This document shows positions 45,522 to 54,853 of a stretch of 64,000 bases of DNA, piece after piece; positions within the stretch are counted from its first letter, which is position 1; every line of letters starts with the position of its first letter. Both the position numbers and the translations under genes were made by a program. The stretch is taken from the NCBI RefSeq assembly GCF_009789555.1, contig NZ_CP046902.1:4108001-4172000 (forward strand). The letters are read 5' to 3'. Under the pieces are notes generated by a model that was given only the letters and a program-made list of their open reading frames with translations, searched no databases and was not told the DNA's origin. The stretch is from Stutzerimonas stutzeri. Lineage in GTDB: Bacteria > Pseudomonadota > Gammaproteobacteria > Pseudomonadales > Pseudomonadaceae.

Positions 45522-45666
45522 GTGCCATGGATGGACAACGGCAGCGGCAAAAAAGTCCGCTGCTGTCAGCCAAATGCACCTGCGTTCTCATCCGGGCGCC
45601 GACAGCCCTTCCCGTCCTGATCGTACGAGGGCCGATTGCGCGGGCCGCAGCCCGCGGGCCGGTCGG

Positions 45667-46635
45667 TCAATGCCGGGCTTGATGCTGGTTTTCGACGAAC
45701 CAGCGATACGCATCGCGCAGGCCATCCTCCAGGCTGATGCTGGACTGCCAGCCGAGGGCCTTGAGCCGAGAGACATCCATCAGTTTGCGCGGCGTGCCGT
45801 CCGGCTTGCTGCTATCGAACGTCAGCCGGCCCTGGTATTCGGTCACCCGCGCGATGGTCTCGGCCAGCTCGCGAATGCTGCAATCGACGCCCGTACCCAC
45901 ATTGATATGCGACAGCATCGGCTGGGTATGCGCCTGATAAGTCGCATCGTCCAGTTCCATCACGTGCACGCTGGCAGCGGCCATGTCGTCGACGTGGAGG
46001 AATTCGCGCTGGGGCTTGCCGCTGCCCCAGATGACCACTTCGTCGTCACCGCGCTGAGTCGCCTCATGGAAGCGCTTGAGCAGGGCCGGCACCACATGGC
46101 TGTTTTCCGGATGGAAATTGTCGTTGGGGCCATAGAGGTTGGTGGGCATCACGCTGCGGTAGTCGCGACCGTACTGGCGGTTGTAGCTTTCGCACAGTTT
46201 GATGCCGGCGATCTTGGCCACCGCGTACGGCTCGTTGGTTGGCTCGAGTACGCCGGTAACCAGCGCTTCTTCCTTCATCGGCTGCTCGGCGAACTTCGGG
46301 TAGATGCACGAGGAGCCGAGGAACAGCAACTTGTTGACGCCGTTGCAATGCGCGGCATGGATGATGTTCGCCTCGACCATGAGGTTCTGGTAGATGAACT
46401 CGGCCGGGTATGTATTGTTGGCGTGGATACCGCCTACCTTCGCCGAGGCCATATAGACCTGGTCGATCGGATTCTCGGCAAAGAAAGCGTTCACCGCCGC
46501 CTGGTCGACCAGATCCAGCTCTTCCCGCCCTCGGGTGATGATGTTCTGATAACCCAGCGCCTGCAGGCGGCGGACAATCGCGGAACCCACCATGCCGCGA
46601 TGTCCCGCAACGAAAACACGTGCGTCACGATTCAT
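45667..46635 (-). CDS. fcl: GDP-L-fucose synthase
   Basis: 322 residues, an extended SDR epimerase/reductase. It has the NADP-binding VAGHRGMVGSAIVRRL, SSCIYPK with catalytic Ser, and the YAVAKIAGIKLCESYNRQ motif with catalytic Tyr and Lys. It converts GDP-4-keto-6-deoxymannose to GDP-L-fucose, directly after Gmd. It lies 2 bp downstream of gmd in the same operon. Confidence 0.95.
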   Translation of the reverse strand: MNRDARVFVAGHRGMVGSAIVRRLQALGYQNIITRGREELDLVDQAAVNAFFAENPIDQVYMASAKVGGIHANNTYPAEFIYQNLMVEANIIHAAHCNGVNKLLFLGSSCIYPKFAEQPMKEEALVTGVLEPTNEPYAVAKIAGIKLCESYNRQYGRDYRSVMPTNLYGPNDNFHPENSHVVPALLKRFHEATQRGDDEVVIWGSGKPQREFLHVDDMAAASVHVMELDDATYQAHTQPMLSHINVGTGVDCSIRELAETIARVTEYQGRLTFDSSKPDGTPRKLMDVSRLKALGWQSSISLEDGLRDAYRWFVENQHQARH

Positions 46636-46637
46636 AT

Positions 46638-47762
46638 TCAGTTCTCCAGTGTCACGGGAATGTCAAAGCCGTGCTCCTTGAGCAGGGCATGGCGCTGGGC
46701 GACCTTGAGGTCTTCGCGGACCATCTCGGCGCACATCTCCTGCACGCTGATTTCCGGGGTCCAGCCGAGCTTGTCCTTGGCCCGGCTCGGGTCGCCGAGC
46801 AGGGTTTCCACTTCCGCTGGGCGGAAGTAACGCGGATCGATACGTACGATGACGTCACCCACCTTGAGCGCGGGTGCCTTGTCGCCGACGATGCCCGCGA
46901 CGATGGCGCGTTCATCCACTCCGTTGCCTTCGAAGCGCAGTTCGACCCCCAGTTCCGCAGCCGACCACTGGATGAACTCGCGCACCGAGTACTGCACACC
47001 GGTGGCGATGACAAAGTCTTCGGCCTGTTCCTGCTGCAACATCATCCACTGCATGCGCACGTAGTCCTTGGCATGACCCCAGTCACGCAGCGCGTCGAGG
47101 TTGCCCATGTGCAGGCACTTCTCCAGGCCCTGGGCAATGTTCGCCAGGCCGCGCGTAATCTTGCGGGTCACGAAGGTCTCACCACGACGCGGCGACTCGT
47201 GGTTGAAGAGAATGCCGTTGCAGGCATACATGCCGTAGGCTTCGCGGTAGTTGACGGTGATCCAGTAGGCGTAGAGCTTGGCCACCGCATAGGGCGAACG
47301 CGGGTAGAACGGGGTGGTTTCCTTTTGCGGAATTTCCTGCACCAGCCCGTAAAGCTCAGAGGTCGAGGCCTGATAGAAACGTGTTTTCTTTTCCAGCCCC
47401 AGCAGGCGAATGGCCTCGAGGATACGCAGCGCGCCCATGCCGTCGACATCCGCTGTGTACTCGGGTGATTCGAAGCTGACCGCGACGTGCGACTGCGCAC
47501 CCAGGTTGTAGACCTCGTCGGGTTGCACTTGCTGGATGATGCGAGTCAGGTTGGACGAGTCGGTCAGGTCGCCGTAATGCAGGACGAAGTTCTGGTCCTC
47601 GGCAGGCTGGTCCTGATAAATGTGATCGACCCGCTGGGTGTTGAACAACGAGGCGCGGCGTTTGATGCCATGGACTTCGTAGCCCTTCTCCAGCAGAAAC
47701 TCGGCGAGGTAGGAACCGTCCTGGCCAGTAATACCGGTGATCAGCGCGCGTTTCTTTTCCAT
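46638..47762 (-). CDS. gmd: GDP-mannose 4,6-dehydratase
   Basis: A 374-residue extended SDR. It has LITGITGQDGSYLAEFLLEK, the STSELYGLVQE catalytic segment and SPYAVAKLYAYWITVNYREA. The C-terminus has RIDPRYFRPAEVETLLGDPS. It is the first enzyme of GDP-L-fucose synthesis. The ATG at 47762 follows one base after the stop of a 54-residue ORF and has no strong ribosome site of its own, so translation is probably coupled. Confidence 0.95.
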   Translation of the reverse strand: MEKKRALITGITGQDGSYLAEFLLEKGYEVHGIKRRASLFNTQRVDHIYQDQPAEDQNFVLHYGDLTDSSNLTRIIQQVQPDEVYNLGAQSHVAVSFESPEYTADVDGMGALRILEAIRLLGLEKKTRFYQASTSELYGLVQEIPQKETTPFYPRSPYAVAKLYAYWITVNYREAYGMYACNGILFNHESPRRGETFVTRKITRGLANIAQGLEKCLHMGNLDALRDWGHAKDYVRMQWMMLQQEQAEDFVIATGVQYSVREFIQWSAAELGVELRFEGNGVDERAIVAGIVGDKAPALKVGDVIVRIDPRYFRPAEVETLLGDPSRAKDKLGWTPEISVQEMCAEMVREDLKVAQRHALLKEHGFDIPVTLEN

Positions 47763-47763
47763 T

Positions 47764-47928
47764 TCAGAGTACCTGTAGGTTCCAGATGACAAGGGGGGTG
47801 AGAGGCTCGCTGGCCGACGCAGGCGCAAGCAGGCGCCCTGCCCCGTCGAGCAGATTCGTTTGATTGTTGGCAGCCCAGGTGAACGACGCGTTACCGCTCT
47901 GCCCTGCACGGACGAACGGACCGCTCAT
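47764..47928 (-). CDS. Possible coupled small protein, 54 residues
   Basis: The ATG overlaps the stop of the upstream glycosyltransferase (ATGA), and the stop is one base before the gmd ATG (TGA-A-ATG). The sequence MSGPFVRAGQSGNASFTWAA... ends LVIWNLQVL, with no recognised domain. The exact fit between two genes argues that ribosomes pass through it. It may be a real small protein or only a translational bridge. Confidence 0.5.
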   Translation of the reverse strand: MSGPFVRAGQSGNASFTWAANNQTNLLDGAGRLLAPASASEPLTPLVIWNLQVL

Positions 47929-49154
47929 GCGAGCATTTCCTCGTACAGGGCTTGGTATTGGCGAGCGATGACCGGACTGTCGAAGGTGCTGGTGATCTTT
48001 TCCCGCGCATTGAGCACAAGTTGCGCATAGTCGGCCTCGCCAGTGACCCACTCGACCCCTTCGGCGAGCCCGCGGGCTTCGAAAGGCGCCGCCTTATAGC
48101 CGTCATGCAGGTGGGTCACGATGTCTTTCGGGCCGGTCGCATCGAAGCACACGACAGGCGTGCCGCAGCCCATGGCTTCGGCCAGGGTCTTGCCGAACGC
48201 CTCCATCAGGCTCGGTGCGATGAACACATCGGCGGCCGAGTACAGCAACCGCAGCGAGATGCTGTCGTGCAGATAGCCGAAGGAGGTGTAGTCGAAGCCC
48301 AGGCTGTCGGCGACGGAGCGATCCAGCTTGCCGAAGAAGCACAGGTGATACTGCGCGGGGTCGAGATGTTCGAGCATCTCGAGGTACTTGCCGAAGCCCT
48401 TGTAGGTGTCCTTGGCGCTGGTGCAGCCGGTAAGAATGATCTTCTTCTCGGTGTTCAGCCCCAGCAGTTGCCGGGCCAAGGTCTTGTCCAACGGGAAGAA
48501 CTCGCTGGCGTCCACATTGTTATGAATGGTGCGTACGTCGAAGTCGCGAAACAGCAGGCTCTGCCTGGCCTGTTCGGACACCCAGTCGCTGATGCCGATC
48601 ATCTTCATCGACTTGGGCAGATACTTGCGCTTGCGGTTGAGTACGAAGCGCGACAGGTCCCGGTCGGAACGGCTGCCCAGCTGGTCGCAGCTGCCGCAGC
48701 CAGTGGTGAATTTCTCGCAGCCCATGGCGTAATGGCAGCCCCCGGTCATCGGCCACATGTCGCGCATGGTCCAGACCAGCGGCTTACGCAGCTTGGCCAG
48801 ATGCTTCATGTCGACGAAGCCACCGTTGACCCAGTGCAGATGCACCACGTCCGCCTCGCGACATTGCGCGCTTTCGGTGAAATCGGCGCCCATCACCCCG
48901 GCGCTGAACATGCCCGATTGGCGTTTACGATAGAGGCTGGCGAACGCCTGGTCGGCCTGGCTCCTGGCGATGCTGATGATCTTGTCCTTCTTGCTGCGGC
49001 TGACGGACACCACCGAGGTGTCGCCATGGGTCACCTGGCTGTTGGTGTACACGAGCGAATCGACACCCAGCGAGCGCAGCCCCTGATGCAGCCAGTACGC
49101 GCCGCGCGCGGCGCCTCCGGTCAATTCGCCGGCGACCAAATGCAATACCTTCAT
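47925..49154 (-). CDS. Glycosyltransferase (GT4), WcaC-like
   Basis: A 409-residue GT-B enzyme. The N-terminus is VLHLVAGELTGGAARGAYWL, then VVHLHWVNGGFVD, and a Cys cluster (GGCHYAMGCEKFTTGCGSC) typical of this EPS transferase subgroup. The donor half has LTGCTSAKDTYKGF and SLMEAFGKTLAEAMGCGTPV with the E-x7-E motif. The ATG is at 49154, two bases after the flippase stop. It adds a sugar to the lipid-linked repeat unit. Confidence 0.88.
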   Translation of the reverse strand: MKVLHLVAGELTGGAARGAYWLHQGLRSLGVDSLVYTNSQVTHGDTSVVSVSRSKKDKIISIARSQADQAFASLYRKRQSGMFSAGVMGADFTESAQCREADVVHLHWVNGGFVDMKHLAKLRKPLVWTMRDMWPMTGGCHYAMGCEKFTTGCGSCDQLGSRSDRDLSRFVLNRKRKYLPKSMKMIGISDWVSEQARQSLLFRDFDVRTIHNNVDASEFFPLDKTLARQLLGLNTEKKIILTGCTSAKDTYKGFGKYLEMLEHLDPAQYHLCFFGKLDRSVADSLGFDYTSFGYLHDSISLRLLYSAADVFIAPSLMEAFGKTLAEAMGCGTPVVCFDATGPKDIVTHLHDGYKAAPFEARGLAEGVEWVTGEADYAQLVLNAREKITSTFDSPVIARQYQALYEEMLA

Positions 49155-49155
49155 A

Positions 49156-50562
49156 TCAATCGAAGCTCTCTGTCGGATGCTGGGCTTCCGGCTGCCGCGC
49201 CTTGAGTTGCTGGGCGGCATACCACCGGCGCGAAGCGATCAGCACGATCACCATCAGCGATGAGTAAATGACGATGCTGGCAACGGCAAATGCCTGCACG
49301 GTGGCCAGCGCATGGCCGATCCACACCGCGCCGACGAACAGCGAAAGCACGCGCAGGCTGGTGCTGAACACTTCGAACAGCAGGAAACGGCCTTGCAACG
49401 ACAGCGCCGGGACCGCGACCACACAGGGGCGCGAGACGAAGATCACGTACTCGGCCAGGGCCAGCCAGCGGGCATATTCGCCCGCCACATGCCACTGTTC
49501 GCCGAAAACCAGCGCAAACAGCCAGGGGCCGAACACGGCCACCACCGAAAACGGCACCAGGCCGACCAGGCCCAGCGCGGTGGTCGCCTTCAGCAGCATC
49601 GCCGCCACCGGCTCGCGATCATGAATGGCGCGGCTGATGCGCGGGTAATACACGTCGGCTACCGACTTGCCGATCAGGTTGGTCGGCATGGTCAGCGCCT
49701 GTTTGCACAAGGCGAAGAAACCCGCCGCCGCCGGACCGAAATAGGCCGCCAGCACGAGCGTCGGCAAATGCTGCGAGCAGGCGTTGATCAGCATCACCGG
49801 CGCGCGATACTTGGGGAAATCGCTGTGCATGCGCGCCAGCTCCAGCACGCCGGGATCGCCCTGCCCGGCTTCGCCTGCATGGTTGTCGCGATGGGGTTTG
49901 GCGCGCAGCATCGCCAGCGCCAGCATCGCGGCATGCAATGCCTGTTGCAGCGCAGTCGTACACACCAGTACCAGTGCCGATGACTGCACCAGGCCGGCAA
50001 TGGTGCGCATCGAATTGAACAGCAACGAGTGTCCCACCGCCACGCTCGCCGTAATACGGAAGCGTTGGGTACGGAATAGCCATTGCTGGCAGATTTCCAA
50101 CGCCGCGCCACAGAACATGACGAATGGGATGAGCATCAGGTACGGCTGTACGATCTGGATTTCCAGCACCGCAACCAGCCGATCCCCGACGAGGTAAAAC
50201 GCCAGTGCGACCAACGCCGCCAGTAACAGTGCGGTCGCCAGCGACAACCGCACCAGGCCTCGCGCATCACCGTCGCGCTTGGGCAGCACGATGGCGATGG
50301 GATAGGTGAGCGCGGCAACCGGAACCAGCATCATGGTCACGCTGAGAAAGGTGCCCAGGACCCCATAGGCTTCCGGCCCGTAGATCCGGGTGATGACCGG
50401 CATGAAGGCCAGCGTGATCGCCTGGGCCCCGGCGGTACCGGTCACCACGGTGAGGATATTGCGCAGCAACTTGCTGCGCATGCTTCCATGCAGCAGCGCG
50501 GCGAGCCTTTCCCTGAACGGGGAAAGGCCGCGCCGAACGCTGGGCTGATCGATGGCGCTCAC
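49156..50562 (-). CDS. Wzx-like flippase (third in window)
   Basis: 468 residues with about 12 helices. It starts NILTVVTGTAGAQAITLAFM, PVITRIYGPEAYGVLGTFLS, the Wzx signature. It resembles the flippase at 38923 (both have ITRIY-like N-termini and matching loop spacing). Its place inside the operon between the GT4 and ugd makes it the most likely flippase for the main repeat unit. Confidence 0.87.
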   Translation of the reverse strand: MSAIDQPSVRRGLSPFRERLAALLHGSMRSKLLRNILTVVTGTAGAQAITLAFMPVITRIYGPEAYGVLGTFLSVTMMLVPVAALTYPIAIVLPKRDGDARGLVRLSLATALLLAALVALAFYLVGDRLVAVLEIQIVQPYLMLIPFVMFCGAALEICQQWLFRTQRFRITASVAVGHSLLFNSMRTIAGLVQSSALVLVCTTALQQALHAAMLALAMLRAKPHRDNHAGEAGQGDPGVLELARMHSDFPKYRAPVMLINACSQHLPTLVLAAYFGPAAAGFFALCKQALTMPTNLIGKSVADVYYPRISRAIHDREPVAAMLLKATTALGLVGLVPFSVVAVFGPWLFALVFGEQWHVAGEYARWLALAEYVIFVSRPCVVAVPALSLQGRFLLFEVFSTSLRVLSLFVGAVWIGHALATVQAFAVASIVIYSSLMVIVLIASRRWYAAQQLKARQPEAQHPTESFD

Positions 50563-50576
50563 TCGCTGGCCCTCGC

Positions 50577-51923
50577 TCAGGCGTGGATCGGCTGACGGCC
50601 GACGCCGTAGTAACTGAAGCCTTCGCGCTTGACCTGTTCGCGGTCGTACTGGTTACGTCCGTCGATGATCAGTGGCGTATTCAGCAACCGCTTCAGGGCA
50701 CGGAAGTCCGGGCGACGGAAGGGTTTCCATTCGGTCACCAGGCACAGCGCGTCGGCATCGATGGCGGCCTCGTACTGGCCTTCGACGATCTGCAGACGCC
50801 CCTCGTTGAACCAGCTTTCCGGGAACTCGCGTCGCGCAGTTTCACGCGCGACCGGATCGAAGGCCCGCACCTTGGCGCCGGCTTCGATCAGGCTGTTGAT
50901 CAGTACGACGCTGGGCGCTTCGCGCATGTCGTCGGTGCCCGGCTTGAACGCCAGGCCCCAGACGGCGAAGGTGCGGCCAGCGAGATCGCCGTTGAAATGA
51001 GTGGAAATCTTGTTGAACAGCGAGTGTTTCTGCTGATCGTTACGGGCCTCGACCGCCTGCAAGAGCTTGGGCTCGAAGTCGTTCTGGTGGGCAATATTGA
51101 TCAACGCCTTCACGTCCTTCGGGAAGCAGGAACCGCCGTAACCGCAACCGGCATAAATGAAGTGGTAGCCGATACGCTCGTCCGAACCGATCCCAAGGCG
51201 TACGTTTTCCACGTCCACGTCGAGGCGCTCGCAGAGGCTCGCGATTTCGTTCATGAAGGAAATCTTGGTCGCCAGCATGGCGTTGGCGGCGTACTTGGTC
51301 ATTTCCGCATCGCGGATACCCATGAACATGGTGCGAGGACGGTTGCGGATAAAGGGCGCGTAGAGCGCGCTCATGACCTGGCGGGCATGTTCGTTGTCAG
51401 CGCCGATGACGATCCGGTCCGGGTGCATGAAATCGTTGACCGCGGCGCCTTCCTTGAGGAATTCCGGGTTCGATACCACCGAAAACTCGATGTCCAGGCC
51501 ACGGGCCTCGAGGCGCTCCGCCACCGCTGCGCGAACCAGATCCGCCGTACCCACCGGCACGGTGGACTTGTTCACGACGATGGCCGGGCCGCTCAGCGTG
51601 TCGCCGATCTGCCGCGCGACTTCCAGCACGTAACGCAGATCAGCCGAGCCGTCTTCGCCGGGCGGCGTGCCCACCGCGATGAAGAACACCTCCGACTGCT
51701 TGGCGGCTTCGCCCAGCGAGGTGGTGAAATGCAACCGCCCGGAGGCATGGTTCTCGGTGACGATTTCTTCGAGGCCCGGCTCGTAGATCGGCAGAATGCC
51801 CTGCTTGAGATTCTCGATCTTGGACGTGTCGACGTCGACACAGTAGACCGTGTTGCCCATTTCCGCGATACAGGCACCGGTTACCAGCCCAACGTAGCCG
51901 CTTCCAACGACGGTGATGTTCAT
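50577..51923 (-). CDS. ugd: UDP-glucose 6-dehydrogenase
   Basis: 448 residues. NAD-binding VVGSGYVGLVTGACIAEMG is at the start. The catalytic Cys lies in YAGCGYGGSCFPKDVKALI, with FAVWGLAFKPGTDDMREAPS in the third domain. It makes UDP-glucuronate, so the polysaccharide probably holds glucuronic acid or a derivative. It is the fourth gene of the operon after the OMP, export and kinase genes. Confidence 0.95.
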   Translation of the reverse strand: MNITVVGSGYVGLVTGACIAEMGNTVYCVDVDTSKIENLKQGILPIYEPGLEEIVTENHASGRLHFTTSLGEAAKQSEVFFIAVGTPPGEDGSADLRYVLEVARQIGDTLSGPAIVVNKSTVPVGTADLVRAAVAERLEARGLDIEFSVVSNPEFLKEGAAVNDFMHPDRIVIGADNEHARQVMSALYAPFIRNRPRTMFMGIRDAEMTKYAANAMLATKISFMNEIASLCERLDVDVENVRLGIGSDERIGYHFIYAGCGYGGSCFPKDVKALINIAHQNDFEPKLLQAVEARNDQQKHSLFNKISTHFNGDLAGRTFAVWGLAFKPGTDDMREAPSVVLINSLIEAGAKVRAFDPVARETARREFPESWFNEGRLQIVEGQYEAAIDADALCLVTEWKPFRRPDFRALKRLLNTPLIIDGRNQYDREQVKREGFSYYGVGRQPIHA

Positions 51924-52079
51924 AGCAGGATCCTCGATTCAGTCATTGATACAGGCGTGCCTCGGCGCGGCCCTTGAGGCGGCCGGAGGCGCAAATTCGT
52001 TTGCTGGGCAGATCATCAATCCGGGGCGGGTCCACCGCTGGAGGAACACGCCCCGGAGACGGATAGCGCGAGCTGGCCG

Positions 52080-54278
52080 CTAGACCGTCTGCTCGCTGTA
52101 TCCGTAATGGTCGTAGTAGCCACGGAACTGACCGTTCTTCTTGGCTTTCTCGATGTCGACGTGGTTGAGCACCACGCCCGTGACCGGCGCGTTGCTGTTC
52201 TGCAACTGACTCACACCTTTCTGGACATGTGGAATCAGCGTGCTGTCGGACTTGACGACGTAGATCACCGCGTCCGCCAGGGTCGAAAGCACCGCGGCAT
52301 CGCTGACCGCCTGGCTCGGCGGCGAGTCGATGATGATGCGGTCATAGCGGCCCTTGACCACTTCAAGCAGCTTGGCGAAGCGTGGCGAGGACAGCAGTTC
52401 CAACGGATTGGACGGCACCGCGCCGGCCGCGATCATGTCGACGTTGCCGACCGAATGGATGCACTCCTCGAGCTTCGCATTGCCGCCGATGAGGTTGACC
52501 AGCCCCGGCGTGCCCGGCTTGAAGTCGAACGCCTTGTCCAGCGTCGCACGACGCAGGTCGGCGTCGATCAACAGGACGCGATGCAGCTGCCCCATGGCGA
52601 ACGCCAGGTTGGCCGATACCGCACTCTTGCCTTCGTCGGGCGCCGTGGACGTCACGACCAGGACCTGCCGCGGCTGGTTGGCTTCGCTCAGCAGCAAGTT
52701 GGTGCGGATGGTCCGTACGGCTTCGCAGAAGCGCTTGTCGGCGTTGCGCTCGAACAGATGGCTGACTTCCTTGCGCAGCTTGCGTGGCACCTGCGGAACG
52801 ATGCCCATCACCGGCAGACCCAGCTTGCTCTCGACTTCCTCGGAACTCTTGAAGGTGTTGTCGAGAATTTCACGGATGATCGCCTGGGCGATGCCCAGCA
52901 CCAGGGCCAGGAACAGCGCTACCACCATGATCAGCTTCTTGTTCGGCGCGCTGGGCTCGGTCGGCGGGATTGCCGCGTCGACGATGCGGGCATTGGTAGA
53001 ACTCAGGTCCGAAGTCGCGGTGGTTTCCTGCAGACGGGTCATGAAGGTGTCATACAGCGCGCGGTCGCTTTCGACCTGGCGCTGGAGGTCACGCACCTTG
53101 AATTCCTTGCGGGAGATGTCCTGGATACGACCCTTGTTCTCGTCGAACGATGCGCGCAACGAGTTCTCGTTGGCCACCGCCAACTGGTAGTTGCGCTCGA
53201 TGCTCGCCACCACCTGCTCGACCTGCTGGCGCAGACTGGCCGTGGCCGCGTTCAGGTCGGAACGCGCCGACGCCATCGCCGGGTGGCGATCGCCATAACG
53301 ACGCGACAGGTCTTCGACGCGGGAGCGGGCGTGCGCCTGGTCGGCCTTGAACTGCTGGATCAGCGGATGGCCAAGTACCGCCGGCACGCTGGCAAGACGC
53401 TCCCAGCCCTGGCTGCGCATGGATTCGACCTGGCGGTACTGGCTCTCGGCCTCGGCCCGCTGACGACGCGCATCGATCATGCGATCACCCGTCAAGGACA
53501 GCTCGTTGGCACTGATGGTGCCGACACCGTCCAGGTCGACGAGACCCTCGGCGTCCAGGTAGGCCTGGAGCTTGTCTTCGGAATCCTGCAGCTTCTGGCG
53601 CAGGGAAACCAGACGCTCGTTCATCCAGCTGGCAGCGGTCATCGACATGTCGACTTTGGCTTCCAGCTGCGCTTCGATGTAGGCCTGCGCCAGTTGGTTG
53701 GTCGCTTGCGCGGCGGTCAGCCGGTCAGCCATGGCGATGGACAGATAGACGAGCTGGCTTTTGCCCTCGACCCAGACCGAGGTGCGCTCCATGAATGTTT
53801 GAGTCGCGTAATCGATGATCTGCGCTTCGCTGAGCGCTTCGGGCTCCTCGCCGGTCAACGAATCGATGATGCCGCCGAAGTCGACCAGCGGACCGGGCTG
53901 CTGGCGCAGATCGAATTCGGGGTGCTCGGTCAGGTTGAGATCGCGCACCACACGCTCGGCCACACCACGGCTCTGCATCAGGCTCAGTTGGGTCTGCAGG
54001 TACTCGCTGAGCTCGACCGGGGTGTCGGCCGCCGGCTGGAACGACAGGACCGGCGTACCCTTGGTCTCGATGAGCACCGAGGCGACGGCTTTGTAGATGG
54101 GCGTCATCCGCGAAAGCAGGAGCATCGTCAGCAACGCGACGCCCCCCACGATCAATGCGATGCCCATCTTGCGCGACCAGATCGCGTGCCAGATTTTCTT
54201 GAGATCGATGAAATCGCTGTCGGCTGCTGGCCCTACGGGGCGCTGCCACGGTCGATCCGGGCGAACTGGGCTGTTCAT
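52080..54278 (-). CDS. Wzc-type polysaccharide co-polymerase / tyrosine autokinase
   Basis: 732 residues. The Wzz domain has a first helix at about 38-58, long periplasmic coiled coils (about 200-440) and a second helix at about 448-468. The cytosolic BY-kinase has Walker A TSTAPDEGKS (near 545-552) and Walker A' LLIDADLR (near 569-576). The C-terminus is a Tyr cluster (Tyr721, 722, 725 and 727 in GYYDHYGYSEQTV). It controls chain length and export by cyclic phosphorylation. No Wzb phosphatase gene is seen nearby. It overlaps the exporter gene by one base. Confidence 0.93.
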   Translation of the reverse strand: MNSPVRPDRPWQRPVGPAADSDFIDLKKIWHAIWSRKMGIALIVGGVALLTMLLLSRMTPIYKAVASVLIETKGTPVLSFQPAADTPVELSEYLQTQLSLMQSRGVAERVVRDLNLTEHPEFDLRQQPGPLVDFGGIIDSLTGEEPEALSEAQIIDYATQTFMERTSVWVEGKSQLVYLSIAMADRLTAAQATNQLAQAYIEAQLEAKVDMSMTAASWMNERLVSLRQKLQDSEDKLQAYLDAEGLVDLDGVGTISANELSLTGDRMIDARRQRAEAESQYRQVESMRSQGWERLASVPAVLGHPLIQQFKADQAHARSRVEDLSRRYGDRHPAMASARSDLNAATASLRQQVEQVVASIERNYQLAVANENSLRASFDENKGRIQDISRKEFKVRDLQRQVESDRALYDTFMTRLQETTATSDLSSTNARIVDAAIPPTEPSAPNKKLIMVVALFLALVLGIAQAIIREILDNTFKSSEEVESKLGLPVMGIVPQVPRKLRKEVSHLFERNADKRFCEAVRTIRTNLLLSEANQPRQVLVVTSTAPDEGKSAVSANLAFAMGQLHRVLLIDADLRRATLDKAFDFKPGTPGLVNLIGGNAKLEECIHSVGNVDMIAAGAVPSNPLELLSSPRFAKLLEVVKGRYDRIIIDSPPSQAVSDAAVLSTLADAVIYVVKSDSTLIPHVQKGVSQLQNSNAPVTGVVLNHVDIEKAKKNGQFRGYYDHYGYSEQTV

Positions 54279-54811
54279 CAGAAGAATCCTTCGTCGATGT
54301 TGATCGTGTCGCCAGGGCGGACCTTGGTGTCCATGGTGGCTTTTTCCTCGGCGCGGCTGCCTTCTGAACCGCGCACGATGGTCATGCGTTTGGTCGAGGC
54401 GCGCTCGGTGAGCCCACCCGCCAGGGCAATTGCCCGATCCAGGGTGAGTCCGGGCTGGTAGGGATAACCGCCGGGAAGCTTCACCTCGCCGGCAATGTAG
54501 AACTCGCGATAATTGACCACCGATACCGAAACACGCGGATCGATCAGGTAGCCGTCCTTGAGCTTTTCAACCAGAAGGTTGCGTACTTCTCCGGCCGTCT
54601 TGCCGTTGGCATCGACTTCGCCGATGAAGGGAAACGTGAACGTGCCGGCGTCAGTCAGGCGTATTTCTTCGAATGAAAGGTCTGGCTCGCCGTGAACGCT
54701 GATGCGGATCACGTCGCCCGAGCCCAGTTCGTATTGAGCAGCGCTGGCAGCGGCGCTGAACGCCAGCAGCAACAGCACGGATAAGCATTTATAGATGTTC
54801 GGGATGCGCAT
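54278..54811 (-). CDS. Short Wza-like polysaccharide export protein
   Basis: 177 residues with signal peptide (cut near AASA, residue 25). The Poly_export domain starts YELGSGDVIRISVHGEPDLS, followed by one SLBB domain (REFYIAGEVKLPGGYPYQPG). It is about half the length of E. coli Wza. It has no lipobox Cys and no C-terminal helix to cross the outer membrane. Export probably needs the barrel encoded just downstream of the promoter (54854). The start is the ATG at 54811; the frame is open 7 codons earlier. Confidence 0.88.
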   Translation of the reverse strand: MRIPNIYKCLSVLLLLAFSAAASAAQYELGSGDVIRISVHGEPDLSFEEIRLTDAGTFTFPFIGEVDANGKTAGEVRNLLVEKLKDGYLIDPRVSVSVVNYREFYIAGEVKLPGGYPYQPGLTLDRAIALAGGLTERASTKRMTIVRGSEGSRAEEKATMDTKVRPGDTINIDEGFF

Positions 54812-54853
54812 GATCGGCTCCTCCTTAGGCACTGGTTAACGTCCTACCCGGCC

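Noticed and set aside
52107..54461. 784-codon rightward ORF opposite the Wzc-like gene
   Set aside because: High-GC antisense shadow. The opposite strand encodes a full Wzz/BY-kinase protein.
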